Shown: positions 9,895-19,299, counted from the first letter of the stretch. The stretch: DNA of 37,356 nt from Clostridium sp. (GCA_022767515.1 JALENK010000062.1:1-37356), one strand, 5' to 3'. Notes: generated from the sequence alone by a model not told the origin. Translations and numbers: made by a program.

Positions 9895-11148
9895 ATGAAA
9901 AAATTATTATTAGTAGGTTCAGGTGGAAGAGAACATGCTATAGCTTGGAAATTGGCTCAAAGTGATAAGGTAGAAAAGATTTATGTTGCTCCTGGTAATG
10001 GTGGAACAGCTATCGAAAATAAATGTGAAAATGTTAATATTACAGAAATATCTGAACTTGTAAAGTTTGCTAAGGAAAATGATATATATTTAACTGTAGT
10101 TGGACCAGAAGATCCATTAACAAAAGGAATTACAGATGAATTTAAAAAGGAAGGTCTTAGAATATTTGGACCTGACAAAAGAGGAGCTCAGCTTGAAGGA
10201 AGTAAAAGTTTTTCAAAAGAATTTATGAAAAAGTATGGAGTAAAGACTGCTGCATATGAAGTATTTACAGAAGCTTCTAAAGCACTTGAATACTTAGAAA
10301 CTTGTCCATACCCAACAGTTATAAAGGCTGATGGATTAGCTGCTGGTAAAGGTGTTGCAATTTGTGCTAATAAAGATGAAGCAGTAAAAGCAATAAATGA
10401 TTACATGGTAGAAGATATATTTAAAGGTGCAGGTCAAAAGGTTGTTATTGAAGAATTCTTAGAAGGAATAGAAGCTTCAATATTATCAATTTGTGATGGG
10501 AAGACAATAATACCATTTATATCAGGAAAAGACCATAAGCAAATATTTGATGGTGGAAAAGGACCTAATACTGGTGGTATGGGTGTTGTTGCTCCAAATC
10601 CATTTGTTACTGATGAGGTTCTTGAACAATTTGTTGAAGATATAGAAATGAATACACTAGCAGGAATTCATCAAGAAGGGTTTGATTTTAAGGGGATAAT
10701 TTTCTTTGGTATAATGATTACTAAAAAAGGAACTTATTTACTTGAATATAATGTAAGAATGGGAGACCCAGAAACTCAATCTGTATTAAGCTTAATGGAT
10801 AGTGATTTATTTGAACTTATAGAAGCGGCTATGGATGAAAGATTAAGTGATGTTGAAATTAAATGGAAGGATGAAGTTTGTATAAACGTAGTTCTTGCAT
10901 CTAAGGGATATCCAGGAAGCTTCACTAAGGGGTATGAAATAACAATTGATGATTCTATAAAGGATAGAGTATTCTTAGCAGGTGCTAAGTTTGAAGATGG
11001 TGTTTTAAAGACTAATGGAGGAAGAGTACTTTCTGTTATTGGTAGAGGAAAGACTGTTGAAGAGGCTAGAGAAGATGCATATGCTAATGTTAAGCTTGTT
11101 AATTTTAAGGATTCATATTGTAGAACTGATATAGGTATATGTAAATAA
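9895..11148 (+). CDS. purD: Phosphoribosylamine-glycine ligase
   Basis: Joins phosphoribosylamine and glycine with ATP to form GAR (step 2). The 417-residue protein has the N-terminal loop VGSGGREHAIAWKL, an ATP-grasp domain with ADGLAAGKGVAI and the GGMGVVAPNPF block, and the YNVRMGDPETQ metal-binding segment. ATG 9895 is chosen over the in-frame GTG 9880 because GGAGG at 9882-9886 lies 8 bases upstream of the ATG and would be inside the gene otherwise. It is the last gene of the operon, followed by a strong terminator at 11165. Confidence 0.96.
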   Translation: MKKLLLVGSGGREHAIAWKLAQSDKVEKIYVAPGNGGTAIENKCENVNITEISELVKFAKENDIYLTVVGPEDPLTKGITDEFKKEGLRIFGPDKRGAQLEGSKSFSKEFMKKYGVKTAAYEVFTEASKALEYLETCPYPTVIKADGLAAGKGVAICANKDEAVKAINDYMVEDIFKGAGQKVVIEEFLEGIEASILSICDGKTIIPFISGKDHKQIFDGGKGPNTGGMGVVAPNPFVTDEVLEQFVEDIEMNTLAGIHQEGFDFKGIIFFGIMITKKGTYLLEYNVRMGDPETQSVLSLMDSDLFELIEAAMDERLSDVEIKWKDEVCINVVLASKGYPGSFTKGYEITIDDSIKDRVFLAGAKFEDGVLKTNGGRVLSVIGRGKTVEEAREDAYANVKLVNFKDSYCRTDIGICK

Positions 11149-11164
11149 AATAAATAATAAATTG

Positions 11165-11214
11165 AAAAAGACTAGTTGTTTATGATATATTATCTATAAA
11201 TAACTAGTCTTTTT
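11165..11214 (+). terminator. Terminator of the pur operon
   Basis: A 19-bp stem (11165-11183 with 11196-11214, one G-U pair) closes a 12-base loop and ends in TTTTT; the A-run on the other side would let it work from both directions. This marks the end of the seven-gene purine operon. Confidence 0.85.
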
Positions 11215-11254
11215 ATGTCGAATAAAGAGAAAATATTAATTACTAAAGAAGAAG

Positions 11255-11521
11255 GTGAAGGATTTGGTATTTTTAAATGATGCAAATTTTGTAGAATTAT
11301 TAAAAGATAAAATGAATCTAAAAATTGAAGAGAATGTTAGAAAGTACGGAAGTCTTGGCACAGTTTGTCCACAATACAATTTAGAAAAAGTAGCTGTTAA
11401 TATAGCTGAGAAATTTTTGGTAAATGAAAGGATAGAAAATCCAGTAATATTTGCAATGAGTTCTTATGGATTTATATATGTTATAAATAATGTATATGGA
11501 TATAAATGTTATAGAAAATAA
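11255..11521 (+). CDS. Small protein of unknown function
   Basis: I do not recognise this gene. The frame encodes up to 88 residues, starting at GTG 11255; TTG 11264, which has AGGTG six bases upstream, gives 85 and may be the better start. The product is soluble-looking, with an amphipathic N-terminal half (LLKDKMNLKIEENVRK), a TVCPQYN segment, and a hydrophobic beta-like C-terminus ending in YGYKCYRK. No signal peptide or membrane segment is seen. It stands alone between two strong terminators, and no clear promoter was found between them. Base use matches its neighbours, so a real small gene is likely, but it could be a non-conserved frame. Confidence 0.55.
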   Translation: MKDLVFLNDANFVELLKDKMNLKIEENVRKYGSLGTVCPQYNLEKVAVNIAEKFLVNERIENPVIFAMSSYGFIYVINNVYGYKCYRK

Positions 11522-11546
11522 AATCAATATAATATTTGAATAAATT

Positions 11547-11585
11547 AAAAAGGGATTATTAGTAGACTACTTTTAATCCCTTTTT
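11547..11585. terminator. Bidirectional terminator between convergent genes
   Basis: AAAAAGGGATTA at 11547-11558 pairs with TAATCCCTTTTT at 11574-11585. The A-run and T-run on opposite sides suit termination of both the small gene (plus) and nadC (minus), whose stop codon lies 16 bases away. Confidence 0.8.
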
Positions 11586-11600
11586 AAACTAAGTGAGCTA

Positions 11601-12449
11601 TTATATAAGTGTTAAATTTTTCAATGATATATCTAATACCTTAAATGAATGTGTTAATGCACCGACAGATATAATATCTACTCCAGTTTGTGCATAATCA
11701 TGGATGTTATCTATTGTAATGTTTCCAGATGTTTCAACAATAGCTCTGCCATTAATAAGCTTAACCATATCAGCAACCATATCTGGTGTCATATTATCAA
11801 GCATTATTATATCTGCTTTAGCATCTAGAGCATCTAGAACATCTTGTTTTGATTCTGTTTCAACTTCTACTTTAGTTGTAAAGGAAGCATTCTTTTTAGC
11901 TAAAGTAACAGCATTTTTTATTCCACCAGCTGCATCTATATGATTATCCTTTATAAGTATAGAATCAGAAAGAGAGTAACGATGATTTTTTCCTCCACCA
12001 CATCTAACAGAATATTTATCAATATATCTATATAATGGTGTAATCTTTCTTGTATCAACTACACTTGCATTAGTATCTTTAATCTTTTCTGCAAATGCAT
12101 GAGTTGTAGTTGCAATTCCGCTCATTCTTTGCATTAGGTTAAGAGCAATCCTTTCGCCTTGAAGAATTTTCCTAGTATTACCTGTTAAAACAGCAAGTTT
12201 TTGCCCCTTTACTACAGCGTCGCCATCTTTTACAAAAAAGCTTACAGTAACATTACCTATAAGTTCAAAAACTCTACTAAATACTGTACATCCACATATT
12301 ATACCATCTTCCTTACAATAAAGGTTAGCGTTGCATTTACTGTCTTCGCTAATTGTGCTATTTGTTGTTATGTCGCCATAAGGCATGTCTTCTTTTAAAC
12401 CTTCAAGTATAATATTATCAATCATTAAGAAGTCTAACATAATTATCAT
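11601..12449 (-). CDS. nadC: Nicotinate-nucleotide pyrophosphorylase (carboxylating)
   Basis: Converts quinolinate and PRPP to nicotinate mononucleotide, the third step of de novo NAD synthesis. At 282 residues it shows the family blocks EDMPYGDITTNS, GERIALNLMQRMSGIAT, VVDTRKITPLYR, CGGGKNHRYSLSD and LIKDNHI, and the C-terminal TSGNIT and VDIISVGALTHS phosphate-binding part. It overlaps the 3' end of nadB by 32 bases if the first ATG (12449) is used. AGGG lies only about 5 bases from that ATG and about 14 from the next in-frame ATG (12440), so the true start is uncertain by three residues. Confidence 0.95.
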   Translation of the reverse strand: MIIMLDFLMIDNIILEGLKEDMPYGDITTNSTISEDSKCNANLYCKEDGIICGCTVFSRVFELIGNVTVSFFVKDGDAVVKGQKLAVLTGNTRKILQGERIALNLMQRMSGIATTTHAFAEKIKDTNASVVDTRKITPLYRYIDKYSVRCGGGKNHRYSLSDSILIKDNHIDAAGGIKNAVTLAKKNASFTTKVEVETESKQDVLDALDAKADIIMLDNMTPDMVADMVKLINGRAIVETSGNITIDNIHDYAQTGVDIISVGALTHSFKVLDISLKNLTLI

Positions 12450-13692
12450 TCACCCTTTCTTTGAAAAAGTTCATTAATTTATGAGTATCAATTGGGCTAT
12501 AGTTTGAATTTACACTTAGGTATGAATTTATTTCCTCAGCACATCTATAGCCAAAAACTAAACCTTCAAGTAAAGAATTGCTAGCTAGTCTATTACTTCC
12601 ATGCACACCAGTACAGGCTGTTTCTCCAACAGCATAAAGATTTTTAAGACTTGTTTCGCTATTCATATTAACTTTAATTCCTCCCATAGCATAGTGATGA
12701 GCAGGGGAGATTGGTAACATATCTTTTTCCATTGCATAGCCACGTTTTAAACATTCATTATATAAAAATGGAAAACGCTTAATTAAAAAATCTTTATCTA
12801 GATGAGTTAAATCTAGATAGACATATGGCTTATCAGGAGTTTTTTTGATTTCATTAAGTATAGCATTAGACACTACATCTCTAGGTTTTAAAGAGTCTAC
12901 AAACTCTTCACCATTTTGATTTTTAATAATAGCACCTTCACCTCTTAATGACTCTGATAGTAATAATCTTTTGCAGTTAGAATCTTTTTCATAAAGAACA
13001 GTAGGATGTAATTGAAGATAATCAATATCCTTTAGCTCTATATTATTTTTTAATGCAATAGCTATTCCATCACCTGTTAAAGTTGGAACATTAGTGCTTG
13101 AAGTAAATAGTCCTCCAAGTCCTCCTGTTGCTAAAACAGTATATTTTGAATGAATTTCAAAAATTTCATTATTATATGTACATATACCACCTAAGCATTT
13201 TGAATCTTTGTTTATGATGTCTATCAAGCTACAATTTTCAATTACAGTAATGTTTTTTCTTGTTTCTAATTCTTTATAAAGAGATTGCATTACAAATTTT
13301 CCAGTTTCATCTTTAATATGAAGAATTCTAAATTTATCATGTCCACCTTCTCTAGTATAAGCTAAGGTATTGTCTTCATTTTTGTCAAACTCAACATGTA
13401 AATTTTCTAATCTTTTAATATTATCACGAGATTCCTTTACTAAAATTTCAACAGCTTCTCTGTTATTTTTATAGTTTCCAGCAGCCAAAGTATTTTCTAT
13501 GTAATTGTCATAGTCATCACTGTCTAAAGCAACAGAAATACCTCCTTGAGCTAGATAGGAATTACAATCAGTCAGACCTTCCTTTGTGATTAACATAACA
13601 TTTAGCTTACTATCTAAATTTAATGCAGTATATACGCCAGCAACACCTGTTCCAACGATTAATACATCACAAGATTTATTCAAATTATTCAT
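12418..13692 (-). CDS. nadB: L-aspartate oxidase, short form
   Basis: FAD enzyme that oxidises L-aspartate to iminoaspartate, the substrate of NadA. The N-terminal dinucleotide fold (DVLIVGTGVAGVYTALNL), SYLAQGGISVAL, the TREGGHD region, ATGGLGGLF, the ISPAHHYAMGGIKV active-site block and the C-terminal HGSNRLASNSLLEGL are all present. It has 424 residues against about 530 in E. coli and lacks most of the C-terminal helical domain, as in other clostridial forms I know. ATG 13692 overlaps the nadA stop by 8 bases, but GGGG directly abuts this ATG; TTG 13683, three codons on, has better spacing and would start one base after the nadA stop. Confidence 0.93.
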   Translation of the reverse strand: MNNLNKSCDVLIVGTGVAGVYTALNLDSKLNVMLITKEGLTDCNSYLAQGGISVALDSDDYDNYIENTLAAGNYKNNREAVEILVKESRDNIKRLENLHVEFDKNEDNTLAYTREGGHDKFRILHIKDETGKFVMQSLYKELETRKNITVIENCSLIDIINKDSKCLGGICTYNNEIFEIHSKYTVLATGGLGGLFTSSTNVPTLTGDGIAIALKNNIELKDIDYLQLHPTVLYEKDSNCKRLLLSESLRGEGAIIKNQNGEEFVDSLKPRDVVSNAILNEIKKTPDKPYVYLDLTHLDKDFLIKRFPFLYNECLKRGYAMEKDMLPISPAHHYAMGGIKVNMNSETSLKNLYAVGETACTGVHGSNRLASNSLLEGLVFGYRCAEEINSYLSVNSNYSPIDTHKLMNFFKERVNDNYVRLLND

Positions 13693-14593
13693 CCCCTAAC
13701 AAATGCATATTTTGTAAAGCAGTTAATGCCTTTACTCTTTGTGCTTCATCAATTATAATTTCATTTGTTTCATCCTTTAAGCAATCATACACCTCTTGAA
13801 GTGTAGTCATCTTCATGTTAGGGCAAAGCATAGCCTCTTTCATAGTTATGAAAGTCTTATTAGGGCTCTTTTCTTTCATTTGATATAATACACCCTCTTC
13901 AGTAACAACAATGAAACCTTCTTTATCTGAAGAAGCAGAATAATTAATTATTTCTGAAGTACTACCAATATAGTCAGCAGCATCTCTAACTGCCTTATTA
14001 CATTCTGGATGAACTAGTACTTCATATTCTGGATATTCCTTTTTTAATTCTGTGATATTTTCTGCTGTGATTCTTTCATGTGTTGGACAGAAACCATCAT
14101 ATAGGATGAAGTTTTTATCAGGAAAATGTTCAGCAATATAGTCTCCTAGATTTCTATCTGGAACAAAAATAATATCTTTTTCTTTTATATTGTTCATTAT
14201 CTTTAAAGCAGATGAAGATGTTACACAAACATCAGATATTGCTTTTATATCTAAATTAGTATTAATGTAACTAATTAATTTTGCATTTGGATATTGCTCT
14301 TTTAGTTCTTTTACTTTTTTTGTAGTAGCCATATCTGCCATTGGACATCTTGCATTTTTGGCTGGTAAGAGAACTTTCTTTTCTGGAGAAAGAATTTTAG
14401 CACTTTCTGCCATAAAACCTACACCACAAAATATAATTAAATTTGAAGAAGATTCGACAGCTTTTTTGCTTAAAAAATAAGAATCTCCAACAATATCAGC
14501 GATTTCTTGAATCTCAGGTCTTTGATAAAGGTGAGCTAAAATTAAAGCACCTTTTTCCTCTTTTAATTTTAGTATTTCTTTTTTTATATCCAA
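13685..14593 (-). CDS. nadA: Quinolinate synthase A
   Basis: Condenses iminoaspartate with dihydroxyacetone phosphate to quinolinate using an oxygen-labile 4Fe-4S cluster. Taking TTG 14593 as start (AAGGAG at 14603-14608, well spaced) gives 302 residues, the usual length of this class. The cluster ligands are Cys56 (FCGVGFMAES), Cys198 (VHPEC) and Cys257 (MLCPNMK). HLYQRPEIQEIADIVGDS near the N-terminus and YINTNLDIKA are substrate-binding blocks. The longer frame to 14626 has no ribosome site. First gene of nadABC, read from the promoter at 14640-14668. Confidence 0.95.
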   Translation of the reverse strand: MDIKKEILKLKEEKGALILAHLYQRPEIQEIADIVGDSYFLSKKAVESSSNLIIFCGVGFMAESAKILSPEKKVLLPAKNARCPMADMATTKKVKELKEQYPNAKLISYINTNLDIKAISDVCVTSSSALKIMNNIKEKDIIFVPDRNLGDYIAEHFPDKNFILYDGFCPTHERITAENITELKKEYPEYEVLVHPECNKAVRDAADYIGSTSEIINYSASSDKEGFIVVTEEGVLYQMKEKSPNKTFITMKEAMLCPNMKMTTLQEVYDCLKDETNEIIIDEAQRVKALTALQNMHLLGDE

Positions 14594-14639
14594 TATAATA
14601 CACTCCTTAAAATAACGATTAAACATACCTATTTTCTAA

Positions 14640-14668
14640 AGTGTAAAACATAAGAAAATTTTTGTCAA
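14640..14668 (-). promoter_or_regulatory. Sigma-A promoter of nadABC
   Basis: Read on the minus strand: TTGACA (14668-14663), 17 bases, TACACT (14645-14640). This is a near-consensus promoter with the start expected near 14633, about 40 bases before the nadA TTG. I could not identify an operator for a NAD-responsive repressor such as NiaR. Confidence 0.7.
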
Positions 14669-14748
14669 ATATCTTTTTATGTATAAAAAAAATAAAAAGT
14701 GGTAATAATCTAAAATAACTTAAAAACATTTAATTTAGGAGGATTTTT

Positions 14749-15282
14749 ATGGTAAAAAGAGTAATTTTAGTTTCAACGATTATTATGACTATATTTTCAC
14801 TTAGCTATTTTGGAAATAATATTTATGTTCTTAGTAAAAGTATAGAGGATAAAAATAATAATTATATAGATGAAGATATGAAAATCTCATTATCTAAAAG
14901 GGATTTGTTAGAAAAAGAACTTACTGTAAGGGAATTAAAGGAGGACAACAATATAACAGATAATCTTACTGAAGAAGAAATTAGCAGTATTTTAAGAAAA
15001 GATGGATATTTGTTAACAGAGGAGTGTAGTAGTACAATTTATTATCAGAGAAATATTGTTCCTAATAAATATTATATATATAAATATGATGATTATTTAG
15101 CTATATATAAAAGTGATAGCGATTTAGAATTAATAATTGAAGATAAAAAGAATGATATATATGATGATGGGATAAGTTTCTCTGATTTAAGAGAAGGAGA
15201 TAAAACTAAAATATTAAATTATGAGATGGAATTTGATACAAAATCTCAAGCAGAAGAGGCAATATCTGAGTTGATATCATAA
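14749..15282 (+). CDS. BofC-like membrane-anchored protein
   Basis: A 177-residue protein with an N-terminal hydrophobic segment (residues 4-27), then a long acidic and lysine-rich exported part. The last 70 residues, with YYIYKYDDYLAIYKSDSDLE and a terminal helix ending in EEAISELIS, look like the BofC C-terminal domain. B. subtilis BofC (170 residues) controls the SpoIVB checkpoint of sporulation from the intermembrane space, and its gene also lies just upstream of ruvA; position and architecture therefore agree. Similarity is weak by eye, and the SpoIVB-regulating role is an inference. GGAGG at 14738-14742 supports the start. No convincing sporulation-type promoter was found. Confidence 0.55.
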   Translation: MVKRVILVSTIIMTIFSLSYFGNNIYVLSKSIEDKNNNYIDEDMKISLSKRDLLEKELTVRELKEDNNITDNLTEEEISSILRKDGYLLTEECSSTIYYQRNIVPNKYYIYKYDDYLAIYKSDSDLELIIEDKKNDIYDDGISFSDLREGDKTKILNYEMEFDTKSQAEEAISELIS

Positions 15283-15368
15283 TATAGAAAAAAATTTGTT
15301 TTACAACTAAAATATATTTTGTTAAAGTATTAGAGGAGAACATACTTTCACATTGGAGGCGTGCGGTT

Positions 15369-15977
15369 ATGTATGAATATATTACAGGAAAGTATATTGG
15401 TTTTAACAAAGATTATATTATTTTAGAAAACAATAATATTGGATATCGAATATTTACATCTGGTGCTACTATGGCAGAGTTACCTGGAAAGGACGAAGAG
15501 GTTACTTTATTTTTAGAACAGATAGTAAGAGAGGATTTTATTGGATTATATGGTTTTACTACACAAGAAGAACTTAATATGTTTAAGCTTTTAATAAATA
15601 TAAATGGTGTTGGTGCAAAGGCAGCTTTATCACTTTTGTCTATTTCAAAAGTTAATAATTTAAAATATGCAATTATTACTGGGGATGACAAATTAATATG
15701 CAGAGCACCAGGAATTGGTAAGAAGACAGCAGGAAGAGTAATTTTAGAATTAAAGGATAAGCTTAAGAAAGAGAATATGGTTGTATCTAAGAGTGTCTTA
15801 GAAGACAATAATATAGATAGTGATTATATTGAATCAAATAATATACTAGAAGCAAGAGAAGCACTTATTTCTCTTGGATATACAGAAAAGGAAGCGGATA
15901 AGGCACTTGAAAAAGCTGATAAAACTTTAACTGTTGAAGAGATTATTAAATCTAGTTTGAAAATTTTAATGGGTTAG
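15369..15977 (+). CDS. ruvA: Holliday junction branch migration protein RuvA
   Basis: Binds four-way DNA junctions and loads RuvB during recombinational repair. The 202-residue protein has the N-terminal OB fold (MYEYITGKYIGFNKDYIILE, with REDFIGLYGF), two helix-hairpin-helix motifs (LLININGVGAKAALSLL and RAPGIGKKTAGRVILEL) and the C-terminal RuvB-contact domain (ALISLGYTEKEADKAL). GGAGG lies upstream of the ATG. ruvB follows after 11 bases, the classic arrangement. Confidence 0.97.
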   Translation: MYEYITGKYIGFNKDYIILENNNIGYRIFTSGATMAELPGKDEEVTLFLEQIVREDFIGLYGFTTQEELNMFKLLININGVGAKAALSLLSISKVNNLKYAIITGDDKLICRAPGIGKKTAGRVILELKDKLKKENMVVSKSVLEDNNIDSDYIESNNILEAREALISLGYTEKEADKALEKADKTLTVEEIIKSSLKILMG

Positions 15978-15988
15978 GTGGTTAATTT

Positions 15989-17011
15989 ATGGAGAGAATT
16001 ATTACGCCAGAAGAGTTAGTTGAGGATTCAAATAACAAATTAAGTTTAAGACCACAGAAAATTGAAGAATATATTGGTCAAAATAAGGTGAAAAACAAAT
16101 TAGATATCTTTATAAGAGCAGCTCAAAATAGAGGTGAATCATTGGACCATGTGTTATTATATGGACCACCAGGACTTGGAAAGACTACTCTTGCAAATAT
16201 AATTGCTAATGAGATGCATGGCGATTTAAAGATTACATCAGGACCTGCAATTGAGAGAGCAGGAGACTTAGCAGCAATTCTTACTTCGCTTAGGGATAAT
16301 GATGTTTTATTTATTGATGAAATACACAGATTAAATAAGAGTGTAGAAGAAATTTTATATCCTGCTATGGAGGACGGAGCTCTTGATATAGTAATAGGTA
16401 AGGGAGCAGCTGCAAAATCTATAAGAATAGACCTTCCAAGGTTTACTTTGATAGGGGCTACAACGAGGGTAGGAATGCTGACAGCACCCCTTAGGGATAG
16501 GTTTGGAGTTCTTTGTGCTTTAGAATATTATGATGTTGATGATTTAAAGGAAATTATAGTTAGAAGTGCTGCAGTGCTTGAGTGTAATATAACATTGGAT
16601 GGTGCATTTGAGATTGCTAGAAGATCACGTGGAACACCAAGAATAGCTAACAGATTATTAAAAAGAGTAAGGGATTATGCACAGGTATGTTCAGATAATG
16701 TGATAAGCTCAAAGGAAGCAAAAGAGGCTCTTGATATGTTAGATGTGGATAAGGAAGGCTTTGATAGAGTAGATAATAAAATATTGGAGGCAATAATAGA
16801 TAATTTTAATGGAGGACCTGTTGGAATTGAAACTTTATCGTATTTTATTGGAGAAGAACTAGGAACCATAGAAGATGTTTATGAGCCATATCTTTTACAG
16901 AAAGGCTTTATATTAAGAACACCTAGAGGAAGGGTTGCAACTGAAAAAGCATACAAACATTTAAACAGACAAATGAATAAACAGATTAACAAACAGGGTT
17001 CTTTTTTTTAA
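15989..17011 (+). CDS. ruvB: Holliday junction DNA helicase RuvB
   Basis: AAA+ motor that drives branch migration with RuvA. The 340 residues hold Walker [10 protein letters not shown] (59-67), Walker B with DEIH at 110-113, the sensor segment [21 protein letters not shown] with its arginine finger region, and the C-terminal winged helix ([15 protein letters not shown]). The tail is extended by an Asn/Gln/Lys-rich end. AGGTGG upstream supports the ATG. ruvA-ruvB-queA-tgt is a conserved Firmicutes order. Confidence 0.97.
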   Translation: MERIITPEELVEDSNNKLSLRPQKIEEYIGQNKVKNKLDIFIRAAQNRGESLDHVLLYGPPGLGKTTLANIIANEMHGDLKITSGPAIERAGDLAAILTSLRDNDVLFIDEIHRLNKSVEEILYPAMEDGALDIVIGKGAAAKSIRIDLPRFTLIGATTRVGMLTAPLRDRFGVLCALEYYDVDDLKEIIVRSAAVLECNITLDGAFEIARRSRGTPRIANRLLKRVRDYAQVCSDNVISSKEAKEALDMLDVDKEGFDRVDNKILEAIIDNFNGGPVGIETLSYFIGEELGTIEDVYEPYLLQKGFILRTPRGRVATEKAYKHLNRQMNKQINKQGSFF

Positions 17012-17018
17012 GCAAGAG

Positions 17019-17043
17019 CCCCAAAAGCTTTAAAGCTCTGGGG
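17019..17043 (+). terminator. Weak hairpin after ruvB
   Basis: CCCCA (17019-17023) pairs with TGGGG (17039-17043) and AGC with GCT inside, with a small bulge, followed by TAATTTTAT. The T-run is poor, so this is probably a partial terminator or a processing site between ruvB and queA rather than a full stop. Confidence 0.35.
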
Positions 17044-17095
17044 TAATTTTATAAATACATTAGATAAATATAGTATAGTAGAAAGAGGCGTTTTT

Positions 17096-18121
17096 ATGAA
17101 AGCTAGTGATTTTTATTTTGATTTACCTGAGGAGCTTATTGCACAGCATCCTTTGGAAAAGAGAGATGAATCAAGATTAATGGTGCTAGATAAGGTTACA
17201 GGGGAAATTGTTCATTCAAAGTTTTATGAAATAGTAAATTATCTAGAAAAGGGTGATACATTAGTACTTAATAACACAAGAGTTTTACCAGCTAGATTAA
17301 TTGGCGAAAAAGAAGTATCAAAAGGCAAGATAGAATTTCTTTTATTAAAGAGATTGGATAAAGATAGATGGGAATGTTTGGCAAAGCCTGGTAAAAGTGC
17401 TAGAGAGGGAAGAAAATTTACCTTTGGTAATGGTAAATTAAAGGCTGAGGTTATAGAGGTTCTTGAAAATGGCAATAGAATAGTAGAATTTAAATATGAA
17501 GGAATATTTGAGGAGGTTTTAGATGCACTTGGAGAAATGCCTCTACCACCATATATTCATGAAAGATTAGAGGATAGGGAAAGATATCAAACTGTATATT
17601 CAAAAGAAGAGGGCTCAGCTGCAGCACCTACAGCAGGATTACATTTTACTAAAGAACTGTTAGAAAAAATAAAGGAAAAAGGAGTAAATATTGTTTATTT
17701 AACATTACATGTTGGGCTTGGAACATTTAGACCTGTTCAGGTAGAGAATGTAGAGGACCATCAGATGCATTCAGAATTTTATATGTTATCTAAGGAGGGA
17801 GCAGAAATAATTAATAATACTAAAAAAAGTGGTAAGAAAGTTATTTCTGTTGGAACTACATCAACAAGAACATTAGAAACAATTGGTGATGAGAATGGAT
17901 TTGTAAGAGAACAGAGTGGATGGACTAATATATTTATTTATCCAGGATATAAGTTTAAGGTAGTAGATAGGCTAATTACCAATTTTCATTTGCCAGAATC
18001 AACCCTTATTATGTTAGTATCTACTTTAGCAGGAAAGGAAAATGTATTAAATGCATATAATATTGCAGTAAAAAATAAATATAGGTTCTTCTCTTTTGGA
18101 GATGCTATGTTTGTTAAGTAA
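17096..18121 (+). CDS. queA: S-adenosylmethionine:tRNA ribosyltransferase-isomerase
   Basis: Transfers the ribosyl part of SAM to preQ1 at position 34 of tRNA to form epoxyqueuosine. The 341 residues include the N-terminal [20 protein letters not shown] block, [13 protein letters not shown], the [14 protein letters not shown] segment, [10 protein letters not shown] and the C-terminal [16 protein letters not shown]. The ATG has GAGGCG upstream. tgt, which inserts preQ1, follows directly, so the two consecutive queuosine steps are co-transcribed. Confidence 0.97.
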   Translation: MKASDFYFDLPEELIAQHPLEKRDESRLMVLDKVTGEIVHSKFYEIVNYLEKGDTLVLNNTRVLPARLIGEKEVSKGKIEFLLLKRLDKDRWECLAKPGKSAREGRKFTFGNGKLKAEVIEVLENGNRIVEFKYEGIFEEVLDALGEMPLPPYIHERLEDRERYQTVYSKEEGSAAAPTAGLHFTKELLEKIKEKGVNIVYLTLHVGLGTFRPVQVENVEDHQMHSEFYMLSKEGAEIINNTKKSGKKVISVGTTSTRTLETIGDENGFVREQSGWTNIFIYPGYKFKVVDRLITNFHLPESTLIMLVSTLAGKENVLNAYNIAVKNKYRFFSFGDAMFVK

Positions 18122-18140
18122 ATTAAGGGAGGGTACAGCT

Positions 18141-19274
18141 TTGAATAAGTATACATTAATAAAAAAGGATAAAAGAGCTCGTAGAGGAAGATTTGAGACG
18201 GTTCATGGTGTTATTGAAACGCCTGTATTTATGAATGTTGGAACCTTAGCTGCTATTAAGGGAGCATTATCTGCTTTGGATTTAAAAGAAATAGGATGTC
18301 AAGTAGAATTATCCAATACATATCATCTTCATTTAAGGCCTACTGATAAGGTTGTATATGAAATGGGTGGTGTAAGAGAATTTATGAACTGGGATAAGCC
18401 AGTACTTACTGATTCGGGTGGATTTCAAGTTTTTTCATTGTCAAAGATGAGAAAAATAAAAGAAGAGGGTGTATATTTTAATTCTCATATAGATGGGAAA
18501 AAAATATTTATGGGACCTGAAGAGTCAATGCAGATACAGAGCAACTTAGCTTCAACTATAGCAATGGCATTTGATGAATGTATTGAAAATCCAGCACCAA
18601 GAGAATATGTAATTAAATCTGTTCAAAGAACTACTAGATGGCTTGAAAGATGTAAAAAGGAAATGGATAGATTAAATTCTTTAGATACTACCATAAATAA
18701 AGAACAAATGCTTTTTGGTATTAATCAAGGAGGAATTTATGAGGATATAAGAATTGAGCATGCAAAAGAAATTGTAAAGCTTGATTTAGATGGATATGCT
18801 ATAGGAGGTCTTGCTGTTGGTGAAAGTCATGAGGATATGTATAGAATTATAGATGCAGTAGAGCCATATCTTCCTGATGATAAGCCAAAGTATTTAATGG
18901 GAGTTGGAACACCGGAGAATATATTAGAAGCAGTTGAAAGAGGAATAGATTTCTTTGACTGTGTATTGCCCGCTAGAAATGGTAGACATGGAAATTTCTA
19001 TACTAGCTATGGAAAGATTAATATATTCAATGCAAAGTATGAAACAGATAATACTCCTATAGATGAAAAATGTAATTGTCCTACATGCAAGAATTTTACA
19101 AAGGCATATGTAAGACATTTATTTAAAGCTAAAGAAATGCTTGGAATGAGACTTGCTGTATTACATAATTTGTATTTTTATAATAATTTAATGCAAGAAA
19201 TAAGAGATGCTATCGATAATGATTGTTATAGTGAATTTAAGAAAAAGAAATTAAATGATTGGAACAACAAGTAG
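18141..19274 (+). CDS. tgt: Queuine/preQ1 tRNA-guanine transglycosylase
   Basis: Exchanges guanine for preQ1 at wobble position 34 of tRNAs with GUN anticodons. I start it at TTG 18141, with AGGGAGGG at 18125-18133, giving 377 residues that begin NKYTLIKKDKRARRGRFETV as the family does; an in-frame ATG at 18096 would overlap queA and place this ribosome site inside the gene. Visible are DSGGFQVFSL, GGLAVGES, the nucleophile block DCVLPARNGRHG and the zinc ligands Cys311, Cys313, Cys316 and His342. Confidence 0.95.
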   Translation: MNKYTLIKKDKRARRGRFETVHGVIETPVFMNVGTLAAIKGALSALDLKEIGCQVELSNTYHLHLRPTDKVVYEMGGVREFMNWDKPVLTDSGGFQVFSLSKMRKIKEEGVYFNSHIDGKKIFMGPEESMQIQSNLASTIAMAFDECIENPAPREYVIKSVQRTTRWLERCKKEMDRLNSLDTTINKEQMLFGINQGGIYEDIRIEHAKEIVKLDLDGYAIGGLAVGESHEDMYRIIDAVEPYLPDDKPKYLMGVGTPENILEAVERGIDFFDCVLPARNGRHGNFYTSYGKINIFNAKYETDNTPIDEKCNCPTCKNFTKAYVRHLFKAKEMLGMRLAVLHNLYFYNNLMQEIRDAIDNDCYSEFKKKKLNDWNNK

Positions 19275-19299
19275 AAAATAATTATTTTTTTATAAATAG

